A stretch of DNA of 7,138 bases from an uncultured Sutterella sp. (GCA_900553105.1 USCE01000066.1:1-7138), one strand, 5' to 3'; numbered from the stretch's first letter, positions 1-6,921 are shown. Notes: a model not told the origin generated them from the sequence alone. Program-made: numbers and translations.

Positions 1-49
1 ACGAGATAGGCTCCGGTCTCGTGGGCTCGGAGATGTGTATAAGAGACAG
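1..49 (+). other. Unremoved Illumina Nextera i7 adapter (assembly artefact)
   Basis: This stretch is synthetic. Positions 1-7 (ACGAGAT) match the end of the Illumina P7 tail. Positions 8-15 (AGGCTCCG) sit where the 8-base i7 index belongs; its reverse complement, CGGAGCCT, is, as far as I recall, a standard Nextera XT index (N720). Positions 16-30 match the Nextera read-2 segment, and 31-49 are the 19-base Tn5 mosaic end (AGATGTGTATAAGAGACAG). Genomic sequence begins at 50. A frame from 21 through the adapter encodes MGSEMCIRDS, a peptide familiar as a contaminant at the ends of predicted proteins. Nothing biological, including any transposon, should be inferred from this segment. Confidence 0.98.
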
Positions 50-438
50 TTATGAATTTGAACATTTTTCAGCCCAAGTTCAACACAGGCCTGTGTTAAA
101 AAGGCAGTCTTCTTTCCCACTGTTTCAACTAATTCTACGCAAATATCAGGACGGCAAATTGCATAAGGAATCGCAGGCAAACCACCTCCAGACCCAACAT
201 CCAATAATCGCGAACCTTCTTTTAAATAATGATCAAAATAAGGTACCACAGCCAATGAGTCCAAAATATGATGGCTTAAAACATCCTCTTTACTTCTAAT
301 CGAAGTCAAATTGTATGTCTTATTCCATTTAAAAAGTAAAGCAGAAAATCGATCTAACTGCTCAAATTGTGTAGTTGTTAAATTAAGACCAATAGCCTCA
401 ACACCATTTTTAAGCAAATCTATATTAAGAAAACTCAC
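50..438 (-). CDS. rsmG: 16S rRNA (guanine-527 N7)-methyltransferase RsmG, C-terminally truncated by contig end
   Basis: RsmG (formerly GidB) is a cytoplasmic methyltransferase that uses S-adenosylmethionine to methylate G527 of 16S rRNA in the 30S subunit. I translated 129 codons by hand from a GTG start. Family features are visible in order: KWNKTYNLTS at about residues 37-46, HHILDS at 56-61, and the SAM-binding loop DVGSGGGLP at 80-88. The family is usually about 205-210 residues, so roughly 60% is present. The reading frame runs into the Nextera adapter at position 49, so the missing C-terminus is an assembly limit and not a pseudogene. The GTG start is supported by a good Shine-Dalgarno sequence six bases upstream. 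The gap to the mnmG stop is only 20 bases, which suggests co-transcription and translation soon after mnmG. In many bacteria parA and parB follow this gene, and they would lie beyond the contig end. Confidence 0.95.
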
Positions 439-444
439 GAATAT

Positions 445-450
445 CTCCTC
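445..450 (-). promoter_or_regulatory. Ribosome binding site of rsmG
   Basis: GAGGAG on the minus strand lies six bases before the GTG at 438. This is the best Shine-Dalgarno match in the mnmG-rsmG gap, and it decides in favour of the GTG start. Confidence 0.8.
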
Positions 451-458
451 TATTTACT

Positions 459-2357
459 CTAATTAAAGCGTCGAGACTTAATAAAGATCAACAACAAACT
501 AACTGCCGCAGGTGTTACCCCCGAAATTCGACCAGCTTGACCAAGCGTTTCAGGTCGATGAGCCTTTAATTTTTGACGAACTTCAAATGACAAACCTCTG
601 ACTTTATCGTAATCAAAATCTTTGGGAATTGGAGTAGTTTCATGCTCCAACAATTTAGCAACTTCTTCTTTTTGACGGTTTATGTAACCAGAATACTTAG
701 CGCCAATTTCAACTTGTTCTCGTTCACTACGAGTTAACTGAATATCAGGCGAAAATAAAGATCCGTCATCCTTTTTTAAAGTCATCAATGTTTCATGTGA
801 AACATTCGGACGAGACAAAAGATTAAATAATGAATACTCACGTTCAATCCCCGTCCCCAATACTCTCATAGCTTCATCATTAGAGACAACACCAGGATGA
901 ACCCAAGTACTCTTCATACGCTCAATTTCTTTAGCGATACGATCACGCTTACGATTAAAGAAATCCCACTTAACATCATCAACCAGACCTAATTTCCGAC
1001 CAATTTCCGTCAGACGTTCATCAGCATTATCTTCTCTCAAACTCAAACGATATTCTGCTCGAGAAGTAAACATACGATAAGGTTCTGTGACACCTTTAGT
1101 GATTAAATCATCAACCATTACACCAAGATACGCTTCATCACGTCGCGGAGTCCAAGGATCGCGATCCAGAACCTGACAAGCTGCATTTAATCCAGCTAAC
1201 AAGCCTTGTGCAGCCGCTTCTTCATATCCCGTCGTCCCATTGACTTGCCCTGCGAAAAATAGACCGGAGATTGATTTAGTTTCAAGCGAAGTCTTTAACT
1301 CACGTGGATCATAGTAGTCGTATTCAATTGCGTACGCAGGACGAACAAAATGAGCATGTTCCAATCCCGGAATAGTATGCATAAATGCAATTTGTACATC
1401 GAACGGTAAACTAGAAGAAATACCATTCGGATAGTACAAATTATTTGTCAAGCCTTCCGGTTCTAAAAAGACATGGTGAGATGATTTATCTGCAAAACGA
1501 ACAACTTTATCCTCAATTGATGGACAATACCGAGGACCAATCCCCTCAATAATTCCAGAAAACATTGGGGATCTATCTAAATTACTTTGAATAATTTCAT
1601 GAGTATTTTCGTTGGTATTCGTAATCCAACAAGGAACCTGCTGAGGATGCTCAATTGCAGGCTCCCAAATTGAAAACACCGGCACCGGATTTAAATCTCC
1701 TAATTGTTTTTCACATTTAGAGAAATCTATACTACGACCGTCAATTCTTGCTGGCGTGCCCGTTTTCAGCCTTCCCTTAGGCAAACCTAAATCAATTAAA
1801 CGTTGCGCCAAACGAACACTCGCAGGATCACCGACACGTCCAGCGGGATAATGCTCCAATCCCACGTGAATCAATCCATGTAAAAATGTTCCAGCTGTAA
1901 TAACTACCGTTTTTGAGTAAATTCGAATATTCGTCTGGGTTACAACTCCTAATACACGATTATTCTCTACAATTAAATCATCAACCCCCTGTTGAAATAC
2001 CCAAAGATTATCCTGATTCTCAATTTTGCGGCGCATTGCCACTCGATACAATTCCCGATCAATTTGAGCTCTAGTCGCTCTGACAGCAGGTCCTTTTGAG
2101 CTATTCAAAATACGAAATTGAATACCAGCCTCATCCGTTACCTGAGCCATAGCGCCACCCATAGCATCCAACTCCTTCACCAGATGACTCTTACCAATTC
2201 CACCTATTGAAGGATTACAAGATAACTGACCAATTGTTTCAACATTGTGCGTAATCAACAATGTTCGACACCCCATACGAGCTGCCGCTAAAGCCGCTTC
2301 CGCCCCAGCGTGACCACATCCAACAACAATTACATCGTACTTAACAGGATAATCCAT
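459..2357 (-). CDS. mnmG: tRNA uridine-34 5-carboxymethylaminomethyl modification enzyme MnmG (GidA)
   Basis: MnmG is the FAD-dependent partner of MnmE. Together they install the (carboxymethyl)aminomethyl group on the wobble uridine U34 of certain tRNAs, using methylene-THF, NADH and glycine or ammonium. Numbering from the ATG at 2357 gives 632 residues, close to E. coli MnmG (629). The FAD dinucleotide-binding motif GCGHAG is at 13-18. The conserved cysteine of SCNPSIGGIGK falls at residue 47, as in E. coli. A second conserved cysteine, in GPRYCPSIEDK, is at about 278. The block NGTTGYEEAAAQG starts at about 373, and the C-terminal GRISGVTPAA motif is present. The frame stays open to an ATG at 2399, but that would add 14 unconserved residues encoded across a parS-like palindrome. 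The ATG at 2357 aligns with the family N-terminus (MDYPVKYDV) and has a GGTGA site five bases upstream. Confidence 0.98.
   Translation of the reverse strand: MDYPVKYDVIVVGCGHAGAEAALAAARMGCRTLLITHNVETIGQLSCNPSIGGIGKSHLVKELDAMGGAMAQVTDEAGIQFRILNSSKGPAVRATRAQIDRELYRVAMRRKIENQDNLWVFQQGVDDLIVENNRVLGVVTQTNIRIYSKTVVITAGTFLHGLIHVGLEHYPAGRVGDPASVRLAQRLIDLGLPKGRLKTGTPARIDGRSIDFSKCEKQLGDLNPVPVFSIWEPAIEHPQQVPCWITNTNENTHEIIQSNLDRSPMFSGIIEGIGPRYCPSIEDKVVRFADKSSHHVFLEPEGLTNNLYYPNGISSSLPFDVQIAFMHTIPGLEHAHFVRPAYAIEYDYYDPRELKTSLETKSISGLFFAGQVNGTTGYEEAAAQGLLAGLNAACQVLDRDPWTPRRDEAYLGVMVDDLITKGVTEPYRMFTSRAEYRLSLREDNADERLTEIGRKLGLVDDVKWDFFNRKRDRIAKEIERMKSTWVHPGVVSNDEAMRVLGTGIEREYSLFNLLSRPNVSHETLMTLKKDDGSLFSPDIQLTRSEREQVEIGAKYSGYINRQKEEVAKLLEHETTPIPKDFDYDKVRGLSFEVRQKLKAHRPETLGQAGRISGVTPAAVSLLLIFIKSRRFN
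789..804. promoter_or_regulatory. parS-like ParB-binding site inside mnmG
   Basis: TGTTTCATGTGAAACA matches the chromosomal parS consensus TGTTTCACGTGAAACA at 15 of 16 positions; the only change is C to T at position 8. It lies in coding sequence for the C-terminal part of MnmG (residues ...SHETLM...). ParB (Spo0J) loads at such sites near the origin and works with ParA in chromosome segregation. Use as a parS site is inferred from sequence and from the second site about 1.6 kb away. Confidence 0.65.
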
Positions 2358-2362
2358 ACACT

Positions 2363-2367
2363 TCACC
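2363..2367 (-). promoter_or_regulatory. Ribosome binding site of mnmG
   Basis: GGTGA on the minus strand, five bases before the ATG at 2357. It supports that start over the upstream in-frame ATG at 2399. It directly abuts the parS-like palindrome at 2368-2381. Confidence 0.6.
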
Positions 2368-2381
2368 GTTTCACGTGAAAC
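2368..2381. promoter_or_regulatory. parS site in the mnmE-mnmG gap
   Basis: GTTTCACGTGAAAC is a perfect 14-base palindrome, identical to the central 14 bases of the parS consensus. Only the outermost pair differs (C and T instead of T and A), so the score is 14 of 16. It lies in the 59-base gap between mnmE and mnmG, immediately upstream of the mnmG ribosome binding site. Chromosomal parS sites typically cluster near oriC, often around mnmG-rsmG-parA-parB, which fits this location. ParB occupancy could also affect mnmG expression, but that is inference. Confidence 0.85.
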
Positions 2382-2416
2382 TTGGGTAAACATCAACAAT
2401 TACCCAATAAAATCAA

Positions 2417-3805
2417 TTACTTACCAATACAAAACCGACTAAAAATGATATCCAAAATATCATCCGGCGTTGTTTCACCAATAACTTCACCAAGTTGACT
2501 ATTAACCAATCGCAACTCCTCGGCCAATAAATCCATTGGTGGAGGCTCTATTAGCACAAACGATTGAGCGAGCATCAAATGCTCTTTCCCTCTTGCCAAA
2601 GCCTGTAAATGACGTTCTCTTGCCAAAAATGTCGCTTCCAGGTTATTTTCCCAACCAACAATGTCAAGAAGCCGTTTCTTTAACTCATCAATACCTTGCC
2701 CAGTTTTTGCCGAAATTTTAATAACATTTAAATCATTAACACTTAAATGATCAGTTAAATCACATTTGTTTAGGACATTAATCACCGGTACTCCCCGCTT
2801 GATACGGCTTCGAACCTTCTCTAACGTTGCCGCTCCTTCATCATCGGTTAACTCAGCAGTTGCATCAAACAAGTGAAGAACAACATCGGCCTTCTCCACT
2901 GCTTGCAATGTACGTTCTATTCCAATTGCCTCAACTTTATCTTCAGTATTGCGAACCCCCGCCGTATCAACCAAGCGCAAAGCTACCCCACCTAAATTCA
3001 CTTCATTTTCGATCTTGTCGCGCGTAGTCCCAGCTACTTCAGTCACAATAGCAACATCTGCACCGCTCAAATAGTTCATTAAACTTGATTTACCGACATT
3101 AGGACTACCAACTAAAACAGCTGTTACCCCCTCACGCAAAATAGAACCTTGCTGTGACATATGCATCAATGCATCGTACTGACTAACAATATCCTGCATA
3201 CGTTCTCTGGCATGAGTGCTCTTTATGAAATCAATTTCTTCTTCAGGAAAATCCAATATAGCTTCTATCAGTGCTCGTAATTCAATGACTGCACTAGCAA
3301 TCTCATGGATTTTTTCAGAAAACTTTCCGTTTAAGGAACGAGAAGCCGCTCGCGCAGCCCCCTCAGTCGTAGCATCAATTAAATCAGCTACCGCTTCCGC
3401 TTGAGACAAATCTAATCGACCGTTCAAAAAAGCTCGCTTAGTGAACTCCCCTGGCTCGGCCAATCTCATTCCCCATTCTTTGCCAACATCCAAAACAGTT
3501 TCAAGCAATAGTCTTAAAACAACGGGACCACCGTGCCCCTGCAGTTCCAGTACTGACTCTCCTGTATAGGATTTTGGAGCTGGAAAATACAGTGCCAACC
3601 CCTCGTCAATTACCTGGTTATTGACGTCATGAAACGTTCTTAAATGCGCAAAACGAGCTTTCAACAAACGCTGACCAGCAAAATATTTGGCGATAAAGGC
3701 CTGTATAACCTCATCAGAGGCCGACAAACGAATAATGCCTACACCTCCCCTTCCAGGAGCTGTTGCAATCGCTACAATCGGATCTTTGTCGGTATAAACA
3801 GTCAT
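2417..3805 (-). CDS. mnmE: tRNA modification GTPase MnmE (TrmE)
   Basis: MnmE is a dimeric, potassium-activated GTPase that works with MnmG on wobble-uridine modification. The 462-residue product is close to the usual length (about 454). The N-terminal tetrahydrofolate-binding and dimerisation domain covers roughly 1-120, including DPIVAIATAPGRGGVGIIR at 8-26. A helical domain follows, and the G domain is inserted at about 225-380. Its motifs are all present: P-loop GSPNVGKSS at 233-241, TTRD at 260-263, DTAG at 280-283, NKCD at 346-349 and SAK at 365-367. The protein ends in the diagnostic FCIGK with the conserved cysteine at 459. The ATG is preceded by AAGGG seven bases upstream. The gene is separated from yidC by an opposite-strand gene and a terminator, so it probably has its own promoter and is co-transcribed with mnmG 59 bases downstream. 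Confidence 0.98.
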   Translation of the reverse strand: MTVYTDKDPIVAIATAPGRGGVGIIRLSASDEVIQAFIAKYFAGQRLLKARFAHLRTFHDVNNQVIDEGLALYFPAPKSYTGESVLELQGHGGPVVLRLLLETVLDVGKEWGMRLAEPGEFTKRAFLNGRLDLSQAEAVADLIDATTEGAARAASRSLNGKFSEKIHEIASAVIELRALIEAILDFPEEEIDFIKSTHARERMQDIVSQYDALMHMSQQGSILREGVTAVLVGSPNVGKSSLMNYLSGADVAIVTEVAGTTRDKIENEVNLGGVALRLVDTAGVRNTEDKVEAIGIERTLQAVEKADVVLHLFDATAELTDDEGAATLEKVRSRIKRGVPVINVLNKCDLTDHLSVNDLNVIKISAKTGQGIDELKKRLLDIVGWENNLEATFLARERHLQALARGKEHLMLAQSFVLIEPPPMDLLAEELRLVNSQLGEVIGETTPDDILDIIFSRFCIGK

Positions 3806-3836
3806 CTCAAAGCCCTTATAAAAAACTCAGCCTTTT

Positions 3837-3845
3837 ATTATCGCA
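3837..3845 (-). promoter_or_regulatory. Candidate extended -10 promoter for mnmE-mnmG-rsmG
   Basis: On the minus strand, TGC followed by GATAAT (5 of 6 to TATAAT) forms an extended -10 element about 31 bases before the mnmE ATG. The -35 region 17 bases upstream (TTCTGA) is poor, as is common for extended -10 promoters. The need for a promoter here follows from the intervening plus-strand gene and terminator. It has not been tested. Confidence 0.4.
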
Positions 3846-3925
3846 CTGCAAACACATTCTCAGAAGACTATGTAAAATTTTTTTGGTACATTTCGGCTCA
3901 GAAAAAACTAATTTCCGCAACAGTT

Positions 3926-4225
3926 ATGCCTCAAAACTCACAAGTCCCCTCTTTTTTCGGCAATGCACTCATTGGAGCTTGTTGTGCAATTGCTTTGTCG
4001 GTTCCCATCTCAGCCTACCTTGCAGCTTTTTTGGGCGATACATACAAGATCCGTGTCATGGCTTACGGCGCAATATTACTTTGGGTTATTTGTGGCGCCA
4101 TTACAATTTTCTTTAAAACCTACAAAAATGAAACTAAAAAGTTGTCCTTACGTTTTATCACCTTGTGGTTTTTCTCTGTTTGGTTATGGCCTTTGCTTTT
4201 GATCTTCGGTAAAAACCGTGAGTAG
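3926..4225 (+). CDS. Small three-helix membrane protein of unknown function
   Basis: I do not recognise this 99-residue protein. It has three strongly hydrophobic stretches at about 13-36, 44-63 and 77-94, which fit three transmembrane helices. Short polar linkers (GDTYKIR and KTYKNETKKLSLR) and a charged GKNRE tail complete it. The second and third helices are rich in tryptophan and phenylalanine (ILLWVIC, LWFFSVWLWPLLLIF). No signal peptidase site, cysteine pair or catalytic motif is evident. The gene lies on the plus strand between minus-strand yidC and mnmE and ends 17 bases before a strong terminator, both signs of a real transcribed gene. I see no convincing Shine-Dalgarno sequence before the ATG at 3926. 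The frame is open upstream to 3644, but that part is antisense to mnmE and offers no better start. It could be a lineage-specific inner-membrane protein; the position next to yidC gives no firm clue. Confidence 0.7.
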   Translation: MPQNSQVPSFFGNALIGACCAIALSVPISAYLAAFLGDTYKIRVMAYGAILLWVICGAITIFFKTYKNETKKLSLRFITLWFFSVWLWPLLLIFGKNRE

Positions 4226-4242
4226 GTTTTCTCTACATAATT

Positions 4243-4270
4243 AATCGGCCGCATTACGCGGCCGATTTTT
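4243..4270 (+). terminator. Rho-independent terminator after the small membrane-protein gene
   Basis: AATCGGCCGC and GCGGCCGATT form a perfect 10-bp GC-rich stem around a five-base ATTAC loop, followed by a T run ending at 4270. It begins 17 bases after the stop at 4225. On the minus strand the same hairpin lies about 20 bases after the yidC stop, with a weaker T-rich tail (TTAATTAT), so it may work in both directions for these convergent genes. Confidence 0.9.
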
Positions 4271-4290
4271 CAATGAATTGATAGTGCCAA

Positions 4291-5991
4291 TTAAGAAATC
4301 GTTCTCTTTCGACGCTCTTCTTCAATTTGCTTGTTAACGTACCATTGTTGCCAAATCGACAACACGTTATTCGTCAACCAATAAAGTACCAAACCCGAAG
4401 CAAAGAAGAAGAACATTACGCCAAACACCACCGGCATGATTGCCATCATCTTAGCCTGAGCCGGATCAGCCGGTTTCGGACTCAACTTCATTTGAATAAT
4501 CATGGTGGCAACCATCAACAACGGCAAAATGAAGTACGGGTCTGGAGTTGCCAAGTCGTTAACCCAGAGCAACCATTCAGATCCGCGCAACTCGACCGTT
4601 GCTAACAACACCCAATACAAAGCTAAGAACACAGGCAATTGCAAAAGAATCGGGAAACAACCTCCAGCAGGATTGATCTTTTCGCGACGATACAACTCCA
4701 TCATTGCTTGGTTCAAGGCTTGCTTGTCATCACCATATTTTTCTTGGATAGCCTTCATGCGAGGTGCTACATCACGCATACGAGCCATAGACTTGTAACC
4801 CGAGGCAGAAATCGGATACAGAATAGCCTTAACCAACACGGTCAACAACACAATTGACCAACCCCAGTTACCAACAATGCTTTGTAAGAAAGCAAGCAAG
4901 CTATAAATAGGCTTAGCTAAGAACGTCAACCAACCGTAGTCAACAACTAAGTCAAGATTCGGAGCAATGATTTCCAAACGACGTTGATCTTGAGGACCAG
5001 CATACAAGATACTTTGTACCGATTTAGTCATTCCCGGAGCTACATCACCAGCTGCAACGATAGAACCGATGGCAAACAAATGCTCATCGAGCTGGCGGAC
5101 ATAGTTTTCACGGGAAGCCCCTTCAGCAGGAACCCAAGCGGTCAAGAAATAGTGTTGCAACATAGCAACCCAACCTTCATTGGACTTGGCAGGGAAGTTT
5201 GCATCACCGTCAGCGACATCATCGAAGGAAATCTTTTGGAAGTTTTCCTCTTCGGTGTACATTGCCGGACCCGTATAGGTGTTATAGAAGGCACTATCGG
5301 TGCTAACCTTGCCGTCATCACGAGTCAATTGCATGTACACAGACGGAGAAATAGCAACATTGCCCTTATTAGTAATGTCGTATTGAACATCAATGCCGTA
5401 GTGATCGCGACGGAATGTGTAAGTCTTGACTAATTCGACATTACCTTGCGTAGCACGGAACTTCACCTTTAACTCATCTTGTCCCTCATCCATTGTCAGA
5501 TCATCACTGACAAGTGCAAAAGAAGTACGATGGTTGGGGAAATTACCTCCCACCAAACCACTTTCGGCTTTGTAGACCTGTTGAGCTGAGGTATTAAAAA
5601 GAACCACATTGCCCGGATCTTGTTCATCCTTGCCGAAAATGTAGCTCAGGAAACCTTGCTTTTTCCAATCCGGCGTTTCTTTTTCTTTGAGCAATTCCAC
5701 ACGAGCTACCGATGCACCGTTTGCATCGAAAGTCATCTTGAAATTGTCCGTTGTAACCACAACCGGAGAGGCTACGGTCACATTAACCTCTGAGGCTACA
5801 GCACGGCTGTCTTGCACAGGAGCTTGCTCAGCCTCCGTTTGTGCCGCATTTTGAGAAACTTGTTCCTCAATTTGTTGAGGCGTTCCGAAGAAGGATTCTT
5901 TGCCGTTGCGCACTTGCCATGCATCCCAGAGCATGAAAATGGCCAACAGGAAAATCATCCACAAAAAAGCTCGTTGTAAATCGCGTCCCAT
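4291..5991 (-). CDS. yidC: Membrane protein insertase YidC (Oxa1 family, Gram-negative type)
   Basis: YidC inserts and folds inner-membrane proteins, alone or with SecYEG. The 566-residue product has the Gram-negative layout. An N-terminal helix lies at about 9-24, then a Gln/Glu/Ala-rich linker (about 37-62), and a large periplasmic beta domain to about 335. The conserved insertase core follows. An amphipathic segment at about 354-373 leads into the first core helix (376-394), where Lys388 sits at the position of the groove arginine of E. coli (Arg366), keeping the positive charge. The cytoplasmic hairpin with YKSMARMR is at 399-406, then NPAGGCFPILLQLPVFLALY (440-459) and the last helices to about 548. 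The basic tail ends RRKRTIS. The ATG follows a purine-rich AGAGAG and lies 24 bases after yidD, as expected for the rpmH-rnpA-yidD-yidC cluster. Confidence 0.98.
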   Translation of the reverse strand: MGRDLQRAFLWMIFLLAIFMLWDAWQVRNGKESFFGTPQQIEEQVSQNAAQTEAEQAPVQDSRAVASEVNVTVASPVVVTTDNFKMTFDANGASVARVELLKEKETPDWKKQGFLSYIFGKDEQDPGNVVLFNTSAQQVYKAESGLVGGNFPNHRTSFALVSDDLTMDEGQDELKVKFRATQGNVELVKTYTFRRDHYGIDVQYDITNKGNVAISPSVYMQLTRDDGKVSTDSAFYNTYTGPAMYTEEENFQKISFDDVADGDANFPAKSNEGWVAMLQHYFLTAWVPAEGASRENYVRQLDEHLFAIGSIVAAGDVAPGMTKSVQSILYAGPQDQRRLEIIAPNLDLVVDYGWLTFLAKPIYSLLAFLQSIVGNWGWSIVLLTVLVKAILYPISASGYKSMARMRDVAPRMKAIQEKYGDDKQALNQAMMELYRREKINPAGGCFPILLQLPVFLALYWVLLATVELRGSEWLLWVNDLATPDPYFILPLLMVATMIIQMKLSPKPADPAQAKMMAIMPVVFGVMFFFFASGLVLYWLTNNVLSIWQQWYVNKQIEEERRKRTIS

Positions 5992-6015
5992 AGGGGCTCT
6001 CTTTTTCTATCGTTG

Positions 6016-6282
6016 TCAAAAAACATCAGTTTTGTTGTCTCGCCAAGGAAACCAACAAAACCTTGACGGTACCGGATCATATCCGTAACCGCCCCAGGGG
6101 TTGCATCGCACAATTCGTGCAATCATCAACCACCCACCCTTAATAGCTCCAAAACGCTTGATTGCTTCAATAGAGTAGTGTGAGCAACTCGGAAAATACC
6201 GACACTCACGACCAATCCAAGGCGAAAGCGTGTGCTGATAAAGTTTAATCAAAATGATTAAAAATTCAGACAGTACAGTCAC
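6016..6282 (-). CDS. yidD: Membrane protein insertion efficiency factor YidD
   Basis: YidD is a small, membrane-associated protein that assists YidC-dependent insertion. The 88-residue product has the family signature: LIKLYQHTLSPWIG (11-24), CRYFPSCSHYSIEAIKRFG (27-45), then IKGGWLMIARIVRCNPW (47-63) and the GYDPVP block (67-72). The conserved cysteines are at 27, 33 and 60. Length is typical (about 70-90 residues). The start is GTG at 6282, with AGGG seven bases upstream. No ATG is available in the right region. The first 17 bases overlap the end of rnpA in another frame, so translation is probably coupled. The C-terminal tail FCWFPWRDNKTDVF after the core looks less conserved. Confidence 0.95.
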   Translation of the reverse strand: MTVLSEFLIILIKLYQHTLSPWIGRECRYFPSCSHYSIEAIKRFGAIKGGWLMIARIVRCNPWGGYGYDPVPSRFCWFPWRDNKTDVF

Positions 6283-6730
6283 GATCGGACCCTATAGAGG
6301 ATACTTTCCGAAGAAAGTGATCCATGAGCTTATCAATGTCGTTACGAAGCAGTTCTTTACGGGCCTTCTTGTTCAACAAACTGTCGGAACAATCGGGCAA
6401 CTTCTTCTTGAGACGCAAAGTAATATCGAGTCCAAACTCTTGATCACTAATTGCCTCTAAGATACGAAGACGGCTCGTCCGGGCTTTCTCCCTTAAGAGC
6501 CGCTTCACCAACGCTCTATCAACAGACAGGCGGGCATTATGTTTACCTACGGTAAATCCGAACCTCACACAAGCTTTTTGAGACGTTTTTAGTGCATGGA
6601 TCGCAAAAAAATCAGAAAAAGCACGAATGAGGTCTTGCTTATTTGCAGACAAAACCGCCCCGAACTCCGCTGATTTAATCAAACGGATACTTCGAGGCAG
6701 CCCATTCGGTTTATCAACCGTAGTATTCAC
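6266..6730 (-). CDS. rnpA: Ribonuclease P protein component RnpA (start uncertain)
   Basis: RnpA binds the catalytic RNA of RNase P and helps it process the 5' ends of pre-tRNAs. From GTG 6730 the product is 154 residues, a little longer than many family members (about 115-140). The N-terminal motif LPRSIRLIKSAEFGAVL precedes the central RFGFTVGKHNARLSVDRALVKRLLRE, which matches the RNA-binding core. In the usual RNR-x-KR-xx-RE block the first part reads RAL here, while the KRLLRE half is intact. The start is ambiguous. TTG at 6760 follows the rpmH stop with no gap (TAA then TTG) and would add ten residues (164). GTG at 6730 sits closer to the conserved region. Neither has a good Shine-Dalgarno sequence at normal spacing, so coupling to rpmH is likely. 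The 3' end overlaps yidD by 17 bases. Confidence 0.93.
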   Translation of the reverse strand: MNTTVDKPNGLPRSIRLIKSAEFGAVLSANKQDLIRAFSDFFAIHALKTSQKACVRFGFTVGKHNARLSVDRALVKRLLREKARTSRLRILEAISDQEFGLDITLRLKKKLPDCSDSLLNKKARKELLRNDIDKLMDHFLRKVSSIGSDRDCTV

Positions 6731-6760
6731 GGCCGCTATCCGCCGTGAGTCCCTCTGCAA

Positions 6761-6901
6761 TTAGAGGGCGAGGACGTGACGGCCCTTGGCGCGGCGAGCA
6801 GCCAGGACGCGACGACCGCCCTTAGTGCGACTGCGAACCAAGAAGCCATGCGTGCGAGCGCGCTTGACCTTGGACGGTTGGTAAGTACGTTTGGTAGCCA
6901 T
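6761..6901 (-). CDS. rpmH: 50S ribosomal protein L34
   Basis: L34 is a small basic protein of the large ribosomal subunit. The hand translation gives 46 residues, from MATKRTYQPS through RARTHGFLVR and RTKGGRRVLAARRAKG to the end RHVLAL. This is an unmistakable L34 at normal length (44-46). The ATG at 6901 has AAGGA six bases upstream, at 6908-6912 on the minus strand. By hand count 89 of 141 bases are G or C (63%), clearly richer than the AT-leaning mnmE-mnmG genes, with Arg codons almost all CGC or CGT. Strong codon selection in a highly expressed gene would explain this. The stop TAA abuts a possible TTG start of rnpA. Upstream is a leader of about 130 bases with its own promoter, next to where dnaA and the origin usually lie. 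Confidence 0.97.
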   Translation of the reverse strand: MATKRTYQPSKVKRARTHGFLVRSRTKGGRRVLAARRAKGRHVLAL

Positions 6902-6921
6902 GACTAATCCTTACTTTGAAA

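Noticed and set aside
1..49. Tn5 mosaic end as a sign of a natural transposon
   Set aside because: It is flanked by Illumina index and flow-cell sequence, so it comes from library preparation.
21..299. Plus-strand open frame of 92 codons at the left end
   Set aside because: It starts inside the Nextera adapter and then runs antisense to rsmG; no independent coding evidence.
50..438. rsmG as a degraded pseudogene
   Set aside because: The frame is intact up to the adapter junction, so the truncation is technical.
1296..1311. Another CACGTG-centred sequence in mnmG
   Set aside because: Only 11 of 16 to the parS consensus; not distinguishable from chance.
1858..1873. CACGTG-centred parS-like sequence in mnmG
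   Set aside because: Only 11 of 16 positions match, with both flanks degenerate.
3644..3925. Upstream extension of the small membrane-protein frame
   Set aside because: Most of it is antisense to mnmE, and the added segment looks like a translated reverse complement with no better start signal.
4984..5433. 149-codon plus-strand open frame
   Set aside because: Lies entirely antisense to yidC, whose protein is clearly conserved; no recognisable domain.
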